Shown: piece after piece, positions 47,945-58,200 of the stretch
Numbering within the stretch: the first letter of the stretch is position 1
Layout: each line of letters starts with the position of its first letter
Origin: Rhizobium sp. LC145
GTDB lineage: Bacteria > Pseudomonadota > Alphaproteobacteria > Rhizobiales > Rhizobiaceae
Assembly: GCF_001005825.1 (NCBI RefSeq)
Contig: NZ_LBHV01000010.1
Span: forward strand, 1 to 64,000
Direction: 5' to 3'
DNA length: 64,000 nucleotides
Translations under genes and position numbers: made by a program
Notes under the pieces: model-generated
The model's database searches: none
What the model was told of the DNA's origin: nothing
Seen by the model: the letters and a program-made list of their open reading frames with translations, nothing else

Positions 47945-48173
47945 AGATCCTCGGGACATCCTCGGGTTTAACCCGAGGACGAGGATGACGAAAAGGAAGG
48001 TTGGAGCAAGGGTGCCCCAATCAACCGCCGAGGGCGGTCTCACTGGAGACGCCACACCGAGGCCGGACTGCTGGATGTGCCCCAAGCACGGCATCGAGTT
48101 TGGCACCTTTTGCAAACCCTCAAGGTTCGTCATCCTCGTCCTCGGATTAAACCCGAGGATGTCCCGAGGATCC
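47945..48173. repeat. Large inverted repeat: 46-base arms around 137 bases
   Basis: The segment 47945-47990 and the reverse complement of 48128-48173 agree at 44 of 46 positions. Each arm is itself a nested palindrome (CCTCGGGTT-T-AACCCGAGG in the left arm). The 137-base interior (47991-48127) has no open frame of note but includes GGTGCC and GGCACC ends that can pair. The layout resembles a small non-autonomous mobile element or a pair of mosaic repeat units inserted head to head. Confidence 0.6.
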
Positions 48174-48236
48174 AAGCACAAACAACAATCATGAGACGGC
48201 AATGGTCTTCTCGCCGTGCAGACGCACGGCGGCTGG

Positions 48237-48278
48237 ATTCCTGTGACTGATCCCCGGATCAAGTCCGGGGACAGGAAT
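48237..48278. repeat. Nested cruciform repeat
   Basis: ATTCCTGT (48237-48244) pairs with ACAGGAAT (48271-48278), enclosing CCCCGGA (48252-48258) and TCCGGGG (48264-48270) around TCAAG. It is followed by GACG, the same edge as in the CCTCGGG-type repeats. Confidence 0.7.
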
Positions 48279-48497
48279 GACGGGAAGTATGCTGCAACTG
48301 TGGCGTCCTACTTGCTCGCCGAGTGTCATCTCGACTCCGCTCAGCCCCCCTCTGCCCTGCCGGGTATCTCCCCCCAAGGGAGGGAGATGGATATGCCGCG
48401 CCGTTTCAGCGTCCCCTCGACCATCTACGGGGAAAGGATACGCCGAGCAAAATGTTGGCGAGTAAAGGGCAATTCCCGTCGAGTCAGATGAATAATA

Positions 48498-49259
48498 TCA
48501 TTCAAAATCAATGGCATGGAGCTGCGAGCCGTGCTGCTTCAGCCATTTGCGCGCCTCTTCCATGCGCGGGCAGAGTTCACGGCAGAGCGCCCAGAATTGC
48601 GGGCCGTGGTTCATTTCCCGAAGATGGGCGACCTCGTGGGCAGCGAGATAGTCGATCACCAGCGGCGGCGCCATGACGATGCGCCAGGAAAAGCTCAGGT
48701 TTCCATCCCACGAGCAAGAGCCCCAGCGGCTGCGGGTATCCTTCATGGTGATCGATTTCACCGGCTTGCGGATCGCTGCCGCATGAACGGCGACGAGAGC
48801 CTCCAGATCGCGACGCGCCTCTTTCTTGAGAAAGGCGGAAATCCGCCGGCCCATATGATCTTCGAGCCCGCTGACCTTCAGCACCGGCTTGCCCTCGACG
48901 ATCAGAGCTTCGGTCACCCCGCGAAGACTGCCGGTGTGCTCGATACCGTGCGGCACTCCCCGCAGCGACAGTTTTCCACCATGCCGAATGGGGTTTTCGA
49001 GCGTGAACTTGGCGAGCTTCGTCAGCAGCCAGCCCTGGTGCCGATCGAGGAAATCATCGATTTCGCTTTTCCTCAAGCCGAGCGGCACCGTGAGGTTGAG
49101 CGCCCGGCCGCCCGGTTCGATGCGCAGCGTGATGCGGGTGGCCCGGTTGTTCTCGCGGATCGTCAGCGGCATCGCCCGGTTGCCGACCTCGAGCGTACGC
49201 CTGACCGTTTCCGGCGCCTTGCGCGGCGTTCTGACAGGCTTTTTGAGAAGGGCGAACAT
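48498..49259 (-). CDS. YgjP-type (M48-like) zinc metallopeptidase
   Basis: A 253-residue protein of the YgjP/DUF45 family. The zinc motif HEVAH is in YLAAHEVAHLREMNHGPQFW, with a further His in NHGPQFW as the likely third ligand. The RWGSCSWDGNLSFSWR block is the family signature. The start MFALLKKPV at 49259 has AAGGA five to six bases upstream; an ATG 19 codons earlier would run into the DUF2852 terminator. Its substrate is unknown. Confidence 0.92.
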   Translation of the reverse strand: MFALLKKPVRTPRKAPETVRRTLEVGNRAMPLTIRENNRATRITLRIEPGGRALNLTVPLGLRKSEIDDFLDRHQGWLLTKLAKFTLENPIRHGGKLSLRGVPHGIEHTGSLRGVTEALIVEGKPVLKVSGLEDHMGRRISAFLKKEARRDLEALVAVHAAAIRKPVKSITMKDTRSRWGSCSWDGNLSFSWRIVMAPPLVIDYLAAHEVAHLREMNHGPQFWALCRELCPRMEEARKWLKQHGSQLHAIDFE

Positions 49260-49296
49260 GAAGGTCCTTTTAGCCGATTCGCAAGGCCGGCTCATA

Positions 49297-49323
49297 CAAA
49301 AAAGCCGGCGCCGCAAGGCGCCG
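49297..49323 (-). terminator. Rho-independent terminator after the DUF2852 gene
   Basis: CGGCGCC (49306-49312) and GGCGCCG (49317-49323) pair around GCAA. On the minus strand the stem continues GCTTTTTTG. It lies between DUF2852 and the YgjP-type peptidase. Confidence 0.9.
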
Positions 49324-49333
49324 ACCCATCAAA

Positions 49334-49349
49334 CGTTTCACGTGAATCC
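49334..49349. other. parS-like site 2
   Basis: CGTTTCACGTGAATCC. The core TTTCACGTGAA is identical to consensus parS; the outer right arm deviates. It lies in the short gap between the DUF2852 terminator and the DUF2852 stop. Confidence 0.65.
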
Positions 49350-49363
49350 ATCCCGATCCGCTA

Positions 49364-49786
49364 TCAGAGATCGACGACCGGATTCTGCCCGGAGGAACGA
49401 TTGTTCCGCTCGCGCATGAAGCGATCGAATTCTTCCTGATCCTTCGCCCGGCGCAGCTCGCGGACATAATTGTCGAATTCCTCGCGCATCTCATCGAGCT
49501 TGCGACGCTCTTCTTCCAGGCGGTCGAGTTCCGCCTTGCGCCAATCGTCGAATGCGACGTTGCCGGTGTTGAAATGCGTCTGGTAGCGCGCTTTGGCGCG
49601 TCGGCAGCCGGCGAACATGCCATCCGCCTTGCGGTTCGCATCGCGCTTGAAGCCCTGGAGCCGCTCGCCGAACAGAATATAGGCGAGCATGGCAAGGCCA
49701 AGCGGCCAGAAGACGACGAAACCGAGCACCATCAATGCAATGGTGGCCGGAGTCCAATCCGGACGGATCAATGCTGACTGGTTCAT
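49364..49786 (-). CDS. DUF2852 family membrane protein
   Basis: A 140-residue protein with one strongly hydrophobic segment (ATIALMVLGFVVFWPLGLAMLAYILFG, residues 14-40) and a long charged C-terminal coiled coil (KAELDRLEEERRKLDEMREEFDNYVREL). The start MNQSALIRP at 49786 has AAGGG and GGTG just upstream; the frame continues to 49984 without a better site. Function unknown; common in Rhizobiales. Confidence 0.85.
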   Translation of the reverse strand: MNQSALIRPDWTPATIALMVLGFVVFWPLGLAMLAYILFGERLQGFKRDANRKADGMFAGCRRAKARYQTHFNTGNVAFDDWRKAELDRLEEERRKLDEMREEFDNYVRELRRAKDQEEFDRFMRERNNRSSGQNPVVDL

Positions 49787-50239
49787 TGGTGACACCCTTC
49801 GTTTCCGCGGGCGGCCGCATGCCAGCCCGTCGAATTCGATTTGGGAAGTTCTCAATCGCCCTTCAAGACGGCGAAACAAGGAATCCAAGAAGATGCTGAA
49901 ATACCAGCGGGAAATCATCCTGCTCGGCGATTGAAGAGTCTTGTAGCCCACCATTCGCCTCCGCCGGTTTGCGACAGGCCGCAAATCGAGCCGTTACCTC
50001 AGACTGGAAATACTTTCTCCAGCAATTGCAGCCGGTTGGCCGCCTCTCCTAGTCCTGGCCGGCTCTTTACATCCTCTCCGGGCCTTTCTTCGCAAGACCT
50101 CAGAGCTTGTTTGCTCTATCAGCGCACCGGTTTCCGCGAAGACTAGAAGCAGACGATGCATCGTCCAGCTCTGAGCCAGCACCCGCTGTGACCCACAGCG
50201 GGTTTCAGTTGTACACACCTATAGCAACAGGATTCATAA
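49787..50239. promoter_or_regulatory. Divergent gene-free region between DUF2852 and carbonic anhydrase genes
   Basis: No gene is seen in 453 bases. It contains two perfect palindromes near the carbonic anhydrase start: GACGATGCATCGTC (50152-50165) and ACCCGCTGTG/CACAGCGGGT around ACC (50181-50203). The second could act as an operator or as a terminator-like leader hairpin, being followed by TTTCAGTT. Both promoters presumably lie here. Confidence 0.55.
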
Positions 50240-51115
50240 ATGAGACTAGAACCGGCTCTTGGCGCCCTTGCCGCCGTTTCGCTTTTGGCCCTCGGCTCGC
50301 CGTCTGCGGCAGACACGGCTGATCATGCGCCCGCATCCGTGACTGAGGAAGTCATCGCAGTTCAGCGAGCCAACCTTGCGGAAATGACCGCAGATGCGGG
50401 CTTCGGACCCCAGTCGCCTCGCGATATCGATTCCATTGAAGGGAGCAACGAGCATAGGTTTGCCTTCGCGCCACCCTATTCGCAAATGAACTTGTGCAAC
50501 ATCCACCTTCACAAGAATGCCGAGCACAAGGGAGGCGAGTTCACAACGTTTGCCGGGAACGGCGACGGTCATGGCTACGGGACGGGATACAGGTTCAACG
50601 GCGAATTGACTGCGAAGGAATTGGCACCGCTCGATATGAAGATCGGCGCATCCAGCCATGGTGAACTCCTGCCGGGCGACACGATCGAAGTTCATTTCGT
50701 TTATTCCACGGCGAATGTTTCTCCCGGCGCAACGCTGGGGGCCTGCATGAATGATGCAGTTATCAACCCTCAGCTGCGCGTGGAAACGCAAGTCGCGGTG
50801 CTGGTGAACGATCTACGCGCTCTCGACTTCGTAGAGCTGACGGAAATCCAGAAGGTGGATGGTTTCTATCAGGCGCTCCATATGCCGACGGACATGGGAA
50901 AGCCTGTCCAGTATGCAGGTTCGACTACCGGTCCGGATTACAATGAGAAGGGGTCGCCGTTTCAGGTCAGCTGGGGAGTCCGGCCCAAGGTTGCCAAGGT
51001 CAATATCGCAAGCGTAGGCCGCTGGTTCACAAACAATCCTTTCGACGAGGACCACGCGCACGGCGTTCGAAATCTCGTGGTAAACCCTGACCTGCTTTCG
51101 GCAATCGGCGAATAA
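50240..51115 (+). CDS. Secreted delta-class carbonic anhydrase candidate
   Basis: A 291-residue protein with a signal peptide (hydrophobic 6-20, cleavage likely after Ala23-Ala24), so it acts in the periplasm or outside. The block MNLCNIHLHKNAEHKGGEF (residues 83-101) presents H89-x-H91 and E95-H96; with H152 in VHFVY this gives a plausible three-histidine zinc site. Cys86 and Cys169 could form a disulfide. The block matches what I recall of bacterial proteins annotated as delta-class carbonic anhydrase, an enzyme class first found in marine diatoms. Codon use is looser than in flanking core genes. It would hydrate CO2; activity unproven. Confidence 0.72.
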   Translation: MRLEPALGALAAVSLLALGSPSAADTADHAPASVTEEVIAVQRANLAEMTADAGFGPQSPRDIDSIEGSNEHRFAFAPPYSQMNLCNIHLHKNAEHKGGEFTTFAGNGDGHGYGTGYRFNGELTAKELAPLDMKIGASSHGELLPGDTIEVHFVYSTANVSPGATLGACMNDAVINPQLRVETQVAVLVNDLRALDFVELTEIQKVDGFYQALHMPTDMGKPVQYAGSTTGPDYNEKGSPFQVSWGVRPKVAKVNIASVGRWFTNNPFDEDHAHGVRNLVVNPDLLSAIGE

Positions 51116-51172
51116 GTCCAAGCCATCAAGAAACCGCCATGCGGATGCCCCGGGGAAATCAGATCGCGGGCA

Positions 51173-52453
51173 TCAGCCGGCCTTGCCACCCTTGATGACG
51201 CGCTTGACCGGCGCCTTGCCGCCGGTTCTTGCGTGCTTCTGCGCGAAGGCCAGGATGCGCGGCGCGATCTCGCGGCGGAAGCGCGAGCCGTTGAAGACGC
51301 CGTAATGGCCGACATCCGGCTGCATGTAATGCATGCGGAGGCTTTCCGGAATATTGGGACAGATGGTATGCGCGGCCCTGGTCTGGCCGAGACCTGAAAT
51401 ATCGTCGTTCTCGCCTTCGATGGTGAGAAGAGCGACACGGCGGATCGCGGTCGTATCGACCGGTTCGCCGCGATGGGTCATCTCGCCCTTCGGCAATGAA
51501 TGCTTGATGAAGACCGTATCGACCGTCTGAAGATAGAATTCCTCCGTCAGGTCCATCACCGCCAGATATTCATCGTAGAAATCCCGGTGCTTTTCGGCGG
51601 ACTCGCCATCGTTCTTCACCAAGTGTTCGAAGAACTCCTTATGGGCGATCAGATGGCGGTCGAGGTTCATCGACATGAAGCCGGAAAGCTGCAGGAAGCC
51701 CGGATAGACGGCGCGCGAGAAACCTGGCTGCGGCCAGGGCACGTGCATGATGACGTTATCGCGGAACCATTCGAGCGTGTGGTTCTGCGCCAATTCATTG
51801 ACGGCGGTGGGATTGATGCGGGTATCGATCGGCCCGCCCATCAGCACCATGGAGGCGGGGACAAGCGGGTCTTCCGCCGCTTCCATGACCGCCACGGCGG
51901 CGAGCACCGGCACCGAGGGCTGGCAGACCGCCACGACATGCGCGCCGGCGCCAATCTCATGCAGCATCTCGATGACGTAATCGATGTAATCGTCGAGATC
52001 GAAGCTGCCATCCGAGAGCGGCACCATGCGGGCATCGACCCAATCGGTGATGTAGATTTCCGCATGCGGCAGAAGCGCTTCCACAGTGCCGCGCAGCAAT
52101 GTGGCATAGTGGCCGGACATGGGCGCGACCAGCAGGATCTTCTGATCCGGCGCGCGATCGGCCGGCAGATCCCGCCGAAAATGCAGGAGATTGCAGAAGG
52201 GCTTTGCCCAGACGATCTCCTCCATGACTGCGACCGTCTCGCCATCGACCACGGTCGAATGGAGGCCGAAGGAAGGCTTGGCATAACGGCGCGTCATGCG
52301 CTCGAAAACCTCGAGCCCCGCCGCGACGGCGCGGCCCATCGTCGTCTGTGAATAGGGATTGAGCGGGTTCTCGTAAGCCAGACGCATGGCATCCGCCGCC
52401 GCACGGACCGGCGCCATGGCGGCATGGTTCAGTTCATAGAGCTGGTAGAACAT
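51173..52453 (-). CDS. phaZ: Intracellular polyhydroxybutyrate depolymerase
   Basis: A 426-residue alpha/beta hydrolase of the PhaZ (DepA) family that mobilises PHB granules. The nucleophile is Cys177 in HVVAVCQPSVPVLAA, which replaces the usual serine. The N-terminus MFYQLYELNHAAMAP is typical, and the start at 52453 has AGGGTGG about seven bases upstream; ATGs further upstream lack this. The Lys/Arg-rich C-terminal tail may bind granules. Convergent with the carbonic anhydrase gene. Confidence 0.94.
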   Translation of the reverse strand: MFYQLYELNHAAMAPVRAAADAMRLAYENPLNPYSQTTMGRAVAAGLEVFERMTRRYAKPSFGLHSTVVDGETVAVMEEIVWAKPFCNLLHFRRDLPADRAPDQKILLVAPMSGHYATLLRGTVEALLPHAEIYITDWVDARMVPLSDGSFDLDDYIDYVIEMLHEIGAGAHVVAVCQPSVPVLAAVAVMEAAEDPLVPASMVLMGGPIDTRINPTAVNELAQNHTLEWFRDNVIMHVPWPQPGFSRAVYPGFLQLSGFMSMNLDRHLIAHKEFFEHLVKNDGESAEKHRDFYDEYLAVMDLTEEFYLQTVDTVFIKHSLPKGEMTHRGEPVDTTAIRRVALLTIEGENDDISGLGQTRAAHTICPNIPESLRMHYMQPDVGHYGVFNGSRFRREIAPRILAFAQKHARTGGKAPVKRVIKGGKAG

Positions 52454-52654
52454 CGAATTGCCACCCTTCATCACATCCGAAAGCATTTTCGACGATTTCG
52501 TCATATCCCTCGGTACAGCAGCAAGCGTTCAATAAACTATCAGTTTTCTATTGCGGCGCAACATCAAGAACGCCGCCGGGCTATATGGGGCTCGCGAGAG
52601 AGAGTAGAGATCCCCACCCCTACTCGCTGAGCCTCATATAGCGGCAAGCATCGC

Positions 52655-53497
52655 TCAAGCGTCGGCGACGAAGGTCTGCTTCTGGGTGCCGAGGCCTTCG
52701 ATGCCGAGTTCGACGACATCACCGGCCTTCAGGAAGCGCGGCGGCTTCATGCCGAGGCCGACGCCGGGAGGGGTGCCGGTGGAGATGACATCGCCCGGAT
52801 GCAGCGACATGAACTGGCTGAGATAGGAGACCAGGAAGGCGACGCCATAGACCATGGTCTTGGAAGAGCCGTTCTGCATGGTCTCGCCGTTGACCTTCAG
52901 CCACATGCCGAGGTTCTGCGGATCGGCGACCTCGTCCTTGGTAACGAGCCAGGGGCCGATCGGGCCGAAGGTGTCGCAGGACTTGCCCTTGGTCCACTGG
53001 CCGGAACGCTCCTGCTGGAAGGCGCGCTCGGAAACGTCATGCGAGACGCAATAGCCGGCGACGTAATCCATCGCCTCTGCCTCGGAAACATATTTCGCCT
53101 TCTTGCCGATGACGACGCCGAGCTCGACTTCCCAGTCTGTCTTTTCGGAGCCGCGCGGGATCAGCACCTCGTCATTCGGGCCGCAGATGGCGGAGGTCGC
53201 CTTCATGAAGATGACCGGCTCCGGCGGCACGGTGGCACCGGTTTCGGCGGCATGGTCGGAGAAGTTGAGCCCGATGCAGATAAACTTGCCGGTGCCGGCG
53301 ACGCAGGCGCCGACGCGGCTTGCCGGAAGCTCGGGCAGGCTCTTCGGATCGAGCGCGGCGATCCTTGCGAGGCCTTCCGGCGAAATCGCCTCGCCGGCAA
53401 TATCGGCGACATGGCCGGACAGGTCGCGGATCTTGCCATCATTGTCGAGAAGTGCCGGCTTTTCCTGGCCCGGCTGGCCAATGCGCGTCAGTTTCAA
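52655..53497 (-). CDS. Fumarylacetoacetate hydrolase family protein
   Basis: A 280-residue FAH-fold enzyme. Metal ligands lie in DWEVELGVVIGK and PEPVIFMKATSAI precedes them; the C-terminal GDVISTGTPPGVGLG is typical. The family covers ureidoglycolate lyase, 2-keto-4-pentenoate hydratase-like, oxaloacetate decarboxylase and acylpyruvase activities, and the neighbours do not decide between them. The start is TTG at 53497 behind GGAGGAG. Confidence 0.9.
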   Translation of the reverse strand: MKLTRIGQPGQEKPALLDNDGKIRDLSGHVADIAGEAISPEGLARIAALDPKSLPELPASRVGACVAGTGKFICIGLNFSDHAAETGATVPPEPVIFMKATSAICGPNDEVLIPRGSEKTDWEVELGVVIGKKAKYVSEAEAMDYVAGYCVSHDVSERAFQQERSGQWTKGKSCDTFGPIGPWLVTKDEVADPQNLGMWLKVNGETMQNGSSKTMVYGVAFLVSYLSQFMSLHPGDVISTGTPPGVGLGMKPPRFLKAGDVVELGIEGLGTQKQTFVADA

Positions 53498-53808
53498 AGG
53501 GAAACTCCTCCGATTGTCAGACAGGTGGCGTTATGGACGATCCTTTTTGGCTTGTCACGACCAATTGCGGGCGCAACCGTTCCCCTTCCGGCGGGATTCC
53601 ACCTGCGGAGACAGGAGAAATCATTTCCAATCCGGAAGGAAATCCATCGAGCTTTCCCAAGGAGATAGAGGAGATACGCTCCACAAACGATCAAAGTCTT
53701 TCCAGATTGGGAATGATCCCTGGTGAAGTTTCCGCGGTTTGCCTGCATATGGCGCGGGTTTTTCGAGCTTCTGCCCGACTGTTTCAGCTTTCCGGGCAGC
53801 AAGCGGCC

Positions 53809-54020
53809 GGAAGGGTGACTGCCCGCCAGTCGTCACCCTTCCGTTCCGCAACTCTCCACCGTCAGCAGCCGACATTCCCCCAACGGACCCTGGATACCGC
53901 AGCTTCGGCGGTTCCCGGATATCTCACCGATTCTCGGTTATAAGTTCTGTCGGACATCGGCCGGTCGATCGGCTGGGAAAAATCGCTTCCGATCCGGGAG
54001 CTTTTCTCCCTTATTTTTCC
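53809..54020 (+). ncRNA. Candidate small RNA ending at an orphan terminator
   Basis: A plus-strand terminator (53994-54020) follows a stretch with an 11-base perfect hairpin (53809-53842) and a GCCG/CGGC hairpin near 53960-53973. No gene on this strand leads into it. The 5' end is not known; the span given is a maximum bounded by the hairpin. A TATAAG at about 53940 could be a -10 box for a transcript of some 70 bases. Confidence 0.3.
53994..54020 (+). terminator. Orphan rho-independent terminator
   Basis: GGGAG (53996-54000) and CTCCC (54006-54010) pair around CTTTT, followed by TTATTTTT. The nearest plus-strand gene upstream is the carbonic anhydrase, nearly 3 kb away with two minus-strand genes between. 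Confidence 0.6.
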
Positions 54021-54198
54021 GATAGATAGGACGCGTCGCCAGACCGTCAGCCCAAACCCCACCGAAACGGAACCAATTCGGCGTGATTTATTCCCCCTCC
54101 GGCCGCATCTAGGGGGTGCCGGACCGATGCCAGTTCAACCTATGGCAACCGGCGCAGCCTCATCGAGATGCCCCAAGGGCAGAAAGGCAGGTGCGGTC

Positions 54199-54378
54199 AT
54201 GTCTATCGCGGAACTGAGCAAGACTTCTCGAGCACGCCCGAACCACCGGATGGCGATCGAGGACACGCGGATCGAAAGATACCCCCTGCACATTTTCGTG
54301 CCGGTGTGGATCGGCATGATCACGGTTTGCCTAGTGTTCTGGGTCTTCGTCCTGAAGCTAATCGCCAACGCTTTCTGA
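54199..54378 (+). CDS. Small single-span membrane protein
   Basis: A 59-residue protein (ATG at 54199; ATG at 54127 would give 83). The N-terminal half is charged, and residues about 33-56 (HIFVPVWIGMITVCLVFWVFVLKL) form one transmembrane helix. A GGCAGG ribosome site precedes the inner ATG. No family recognised. A 9-base perfect hairpin (CAGGCGCAG/CTGCGCCTG, 54397-54418) follows the stop. Confidence 0.55.
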   Translation: MSIAELSKTSRARPNHRMAIEDTRIERYPLHIFVPVWIGMITVCLVFWVFVLKLIANAF

Positions 54379-54587
54379 GACGACGTTAGCCGGATTCAGG
54401 CGCAGCCTTCTGCGCCTGCTGTCGGCTCAGCACTCCTCCAGCGCGCAAGTGACTACCCGGACGCACCCGGTTCCCGTGCGTATCAAGGCACCCGATGCGG
54501 CAGCATCGACAATCTCTGTTCGATTTTTCTCCCGCCTGGCTTATCCTGCCGCTCTCCACAATAGTGTTCGAGCTTGCAAGGAAACTC

Positions 54588-55190
54588 ATGACCAGCGCCA
54601 ACAGCCGCCAATCCGAATATCCGATCGATGCCTTTTTCCTGAAGCGCTGGTCGCCCCGCGCCTTTACCGGCGAGCCGATAACCAAAGAGACGATGCTGAC
54701 CATTCTGGATGCGGCCCACTGGGCTCCCTCTTCCGGCAACGGCCAGCCATGGCGCTTCGTCTATGCGCTGAAAGGAACGCCGGATTTCGACGTGCTTCTC
54801 GATATCCTCGTTGAAAGCAACCAACGCTGGGCGAAGAATGCGTCCGCCCTCATCATCCTGATCTCCAAGACCTACCGCGTTTCCTCTACGGGCGAGCGGC
54901 GACACGCCCATACCCATGCCTTCGACACCGGGGCGGCATGGTTCTCGCTCGCCGCGCAGACGATGAAGCTCGGCCTCTACGCCCACGGCATGGAGGGCAT
55001 GAGCCGCGAAAAGGCGATGGAAGTGCTCGGCGTTCCGGATGGCTATCGGGTGGAGGCCGCAGCCGCGATCGGCCATCTCGCCGACAAGGACACGCTGCCA
55101 GAGGATATTCGCGAACGCGAGGTTCCGAGCAAGCGCAAGCCGCTTGCCGAAGTGGCCTTCGAGGGACGGTTCATGGGCAGCGCCGATTGA
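54588..55190 (+). CDS. Nitroreductase family flavoprotein
   Basis: A 200-residue FMN-dependent oxidoreductase. The N-terminal FLKRWSPRAFTGEPI holds the FMN-phosphate arginines, AAHWAPSSGNGQPWRFV is the family signature, and AAAAIGHLADKDTLPEDI closes the fold. The start MTSANSRQS follows AAGGAAA. The natural substrate (quinone, nitro compound or other) is unknown. Its stop is followed directly by the paired parS-like sites. Confidence 0.92.
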   Translation: MTSANSRQSEYPIDAFFLKRWSPRAFTGEPITKETMLTILDAAHWAPSSGNGQPWRFVYALKGTPDFDVLLDILVESNQRWAKNASALIILISKTYRVSSTGERRHAHTHAFDTGAAWFSLAAQTMKLGLYAHGMEGMSREKAMEVLGVPDGYRVEAAAAIGHLADKDTLPEDIREREVPSKRKPLAEVAFEGRFMGSAD

Positions 55191-55201
55191 GCGGAGCGCA
55201 C

Positions 55202-55217
55202 CGTTTCACGTGAATCT
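55202..55217. other. parS-like site 3 (left member of an inverted pair)
   Basis: CGTTTCACGTGAATCT. With site 4 it forms a perfect inverted repeat, GTTTCACGTGAATC and GATTCACGTGAAAC, separated by 10-12 bases, between the nitroreductase and gyrB stops. Confidence 0.7.
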
Positions 55218-55227
55218 GCTCGAAAAC

Positions 55228-55243
55228 GGATTCACGTGAAACC
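55228..55243. other. parS-like site 4 (right member of an inverted pair)
   Basis: GGATTCACGTGAAACC. The right arm CACGTGAAAC is consensus; the left arm deviates by ATT for TTT. As RNA the pair could also fold into a 14-base stem, but no T-tract follows. Confidence 0.7.
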
Positions 55244-55251
55244 CGACTCGA

Positions 55252-57687
<2,436 letters not shown>

Positions 57688-57834
57688 CAAAGAACTTTCC
57701 ATCTGATCGAGAGCGGGGCGATCGCCGCAAGCGAATCACCAGCCTTTTTCACTCTCGAATATAGGGAATCCAAGGCGATTTCTAAAGGTTAAGACCAGCC
57801 GAATGCGGCAGAAAGGAGGGGATGCAACAGCAAC

Positions 57835-58200
57835 TCAGCGCCGGATAGAGGCCTTATCCAAAAGTTTCTCCATTTCGTCTATCACATCCGGCGGCAAAGA
57901 GCGAATCTCGCGGGCTATGCGATTGGCAAAAGCGGTGTATTTCGGCCCCAGGCCGGCGGTATCGAGCACTATGCGGGGATGGGAGGCTTCGGCCAGGAGG
58001 AAGAGATCTTCGGCCTCGTCCCAGATGATGTTGAAATAGCCCGCGACCCGCTGAAGGAAATCGAAGCTCGGCCTTCCCCGCCGGCCATGCTCCAGCGCCG
58101 AAAGATAGGCCGGCGAAACGCCGATCGCCCGAGCCATCTCGCTCTGGGTCACGCCCTTGCGGGCTCTCAACTCGCGCAATGCCTGCCCGAAAGGTGTCAT
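57835..58200 (-). CDS. XRE-family helix-turn-helix regulator
   Basis: A 121-residue DNA-binding protein. The Cro/C1 helix-turn-helix occupies about residues 4-62 (GVTQSEMARAIGVSPAYLSALEHGRRGRPS), and a helical tail of about 55 residues follows. Its ATG overlaps the smr stop by four bases, so it is last in the tim44-mltA-smr-xre unit. Targets unknown. Confidence 0.92.
   Translation of the reverse strand: MTPFGQALRELRARKGVTQSEMARAIGVSPAYLSALEHGRRGRPSFDFLQRVAGYFNIIWDEAEDLFLLAEASHPRIVLDTAGLGPKYTAFANRIAREIRSLPPDVIDEMEKLLDKASIRR

Larger units (their letters stand above)
47337..48497. repeat. Gene-free region dense in palindromic repeats
   Basis: No credible gene is seen across 1161 bases; the open frames lack ribosome sites and coding bias. 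At least seven inverted repeats occur. Several share a CCTCGGG/CCCGAGG stem followed by ATGACG (47377-47412; 47418-47441; 47945-47990; 48128-48173). Others are CTTCCTCGA/TCGAGGAAG (47461-47491), a 12-base pair at 47541-47596, a nested cruciform at 48237-48278, and a CTCTGCCCTGCCGGG-type repeat (48345-48389). Repeats of these kinds are scattered through rhizobial genomes, usually between genes. Confidence 0.8.
53498..54126. other. Gene-free region with hairpins and a plus-strand terminator
   Basis: No credible protein gene is seen. A strong hairpin GGAAGGGTGAC/GTCACCCTTCC lies at 53809-53842, and CCCCCT/AGGGGG at 54093-54116. The terminator at 53994-54020 has no annotated plus-strand gene in front of it, so a short non-coding transcript may end there. 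Confidence 0.5.

Noticed and set aside
47644..48262. Short open frames within the repeat region
   Set aside because: They are built from palindromic repeats, rich in Arg/Ser/Pro, overlap each other and lack ribosome sites.
47337..48497. CRISPR array in the repeat region
   Set aside because: The repeats differ in length, orientation and spacing, and no cas genes are present.
51740..51745. CACGTG inside phaZ as a parS site
   Set aside because: The context GGGCACGTGCAT lacks the TTC/GAA flanks required of parS.
53739..54029. A 96-codon plus-strand open frame across the orphan terminator
   Set aside because: It reads through a terminator hairpin, has no conserved motif and has irregular codon use; a non-coding explanation is preferred.
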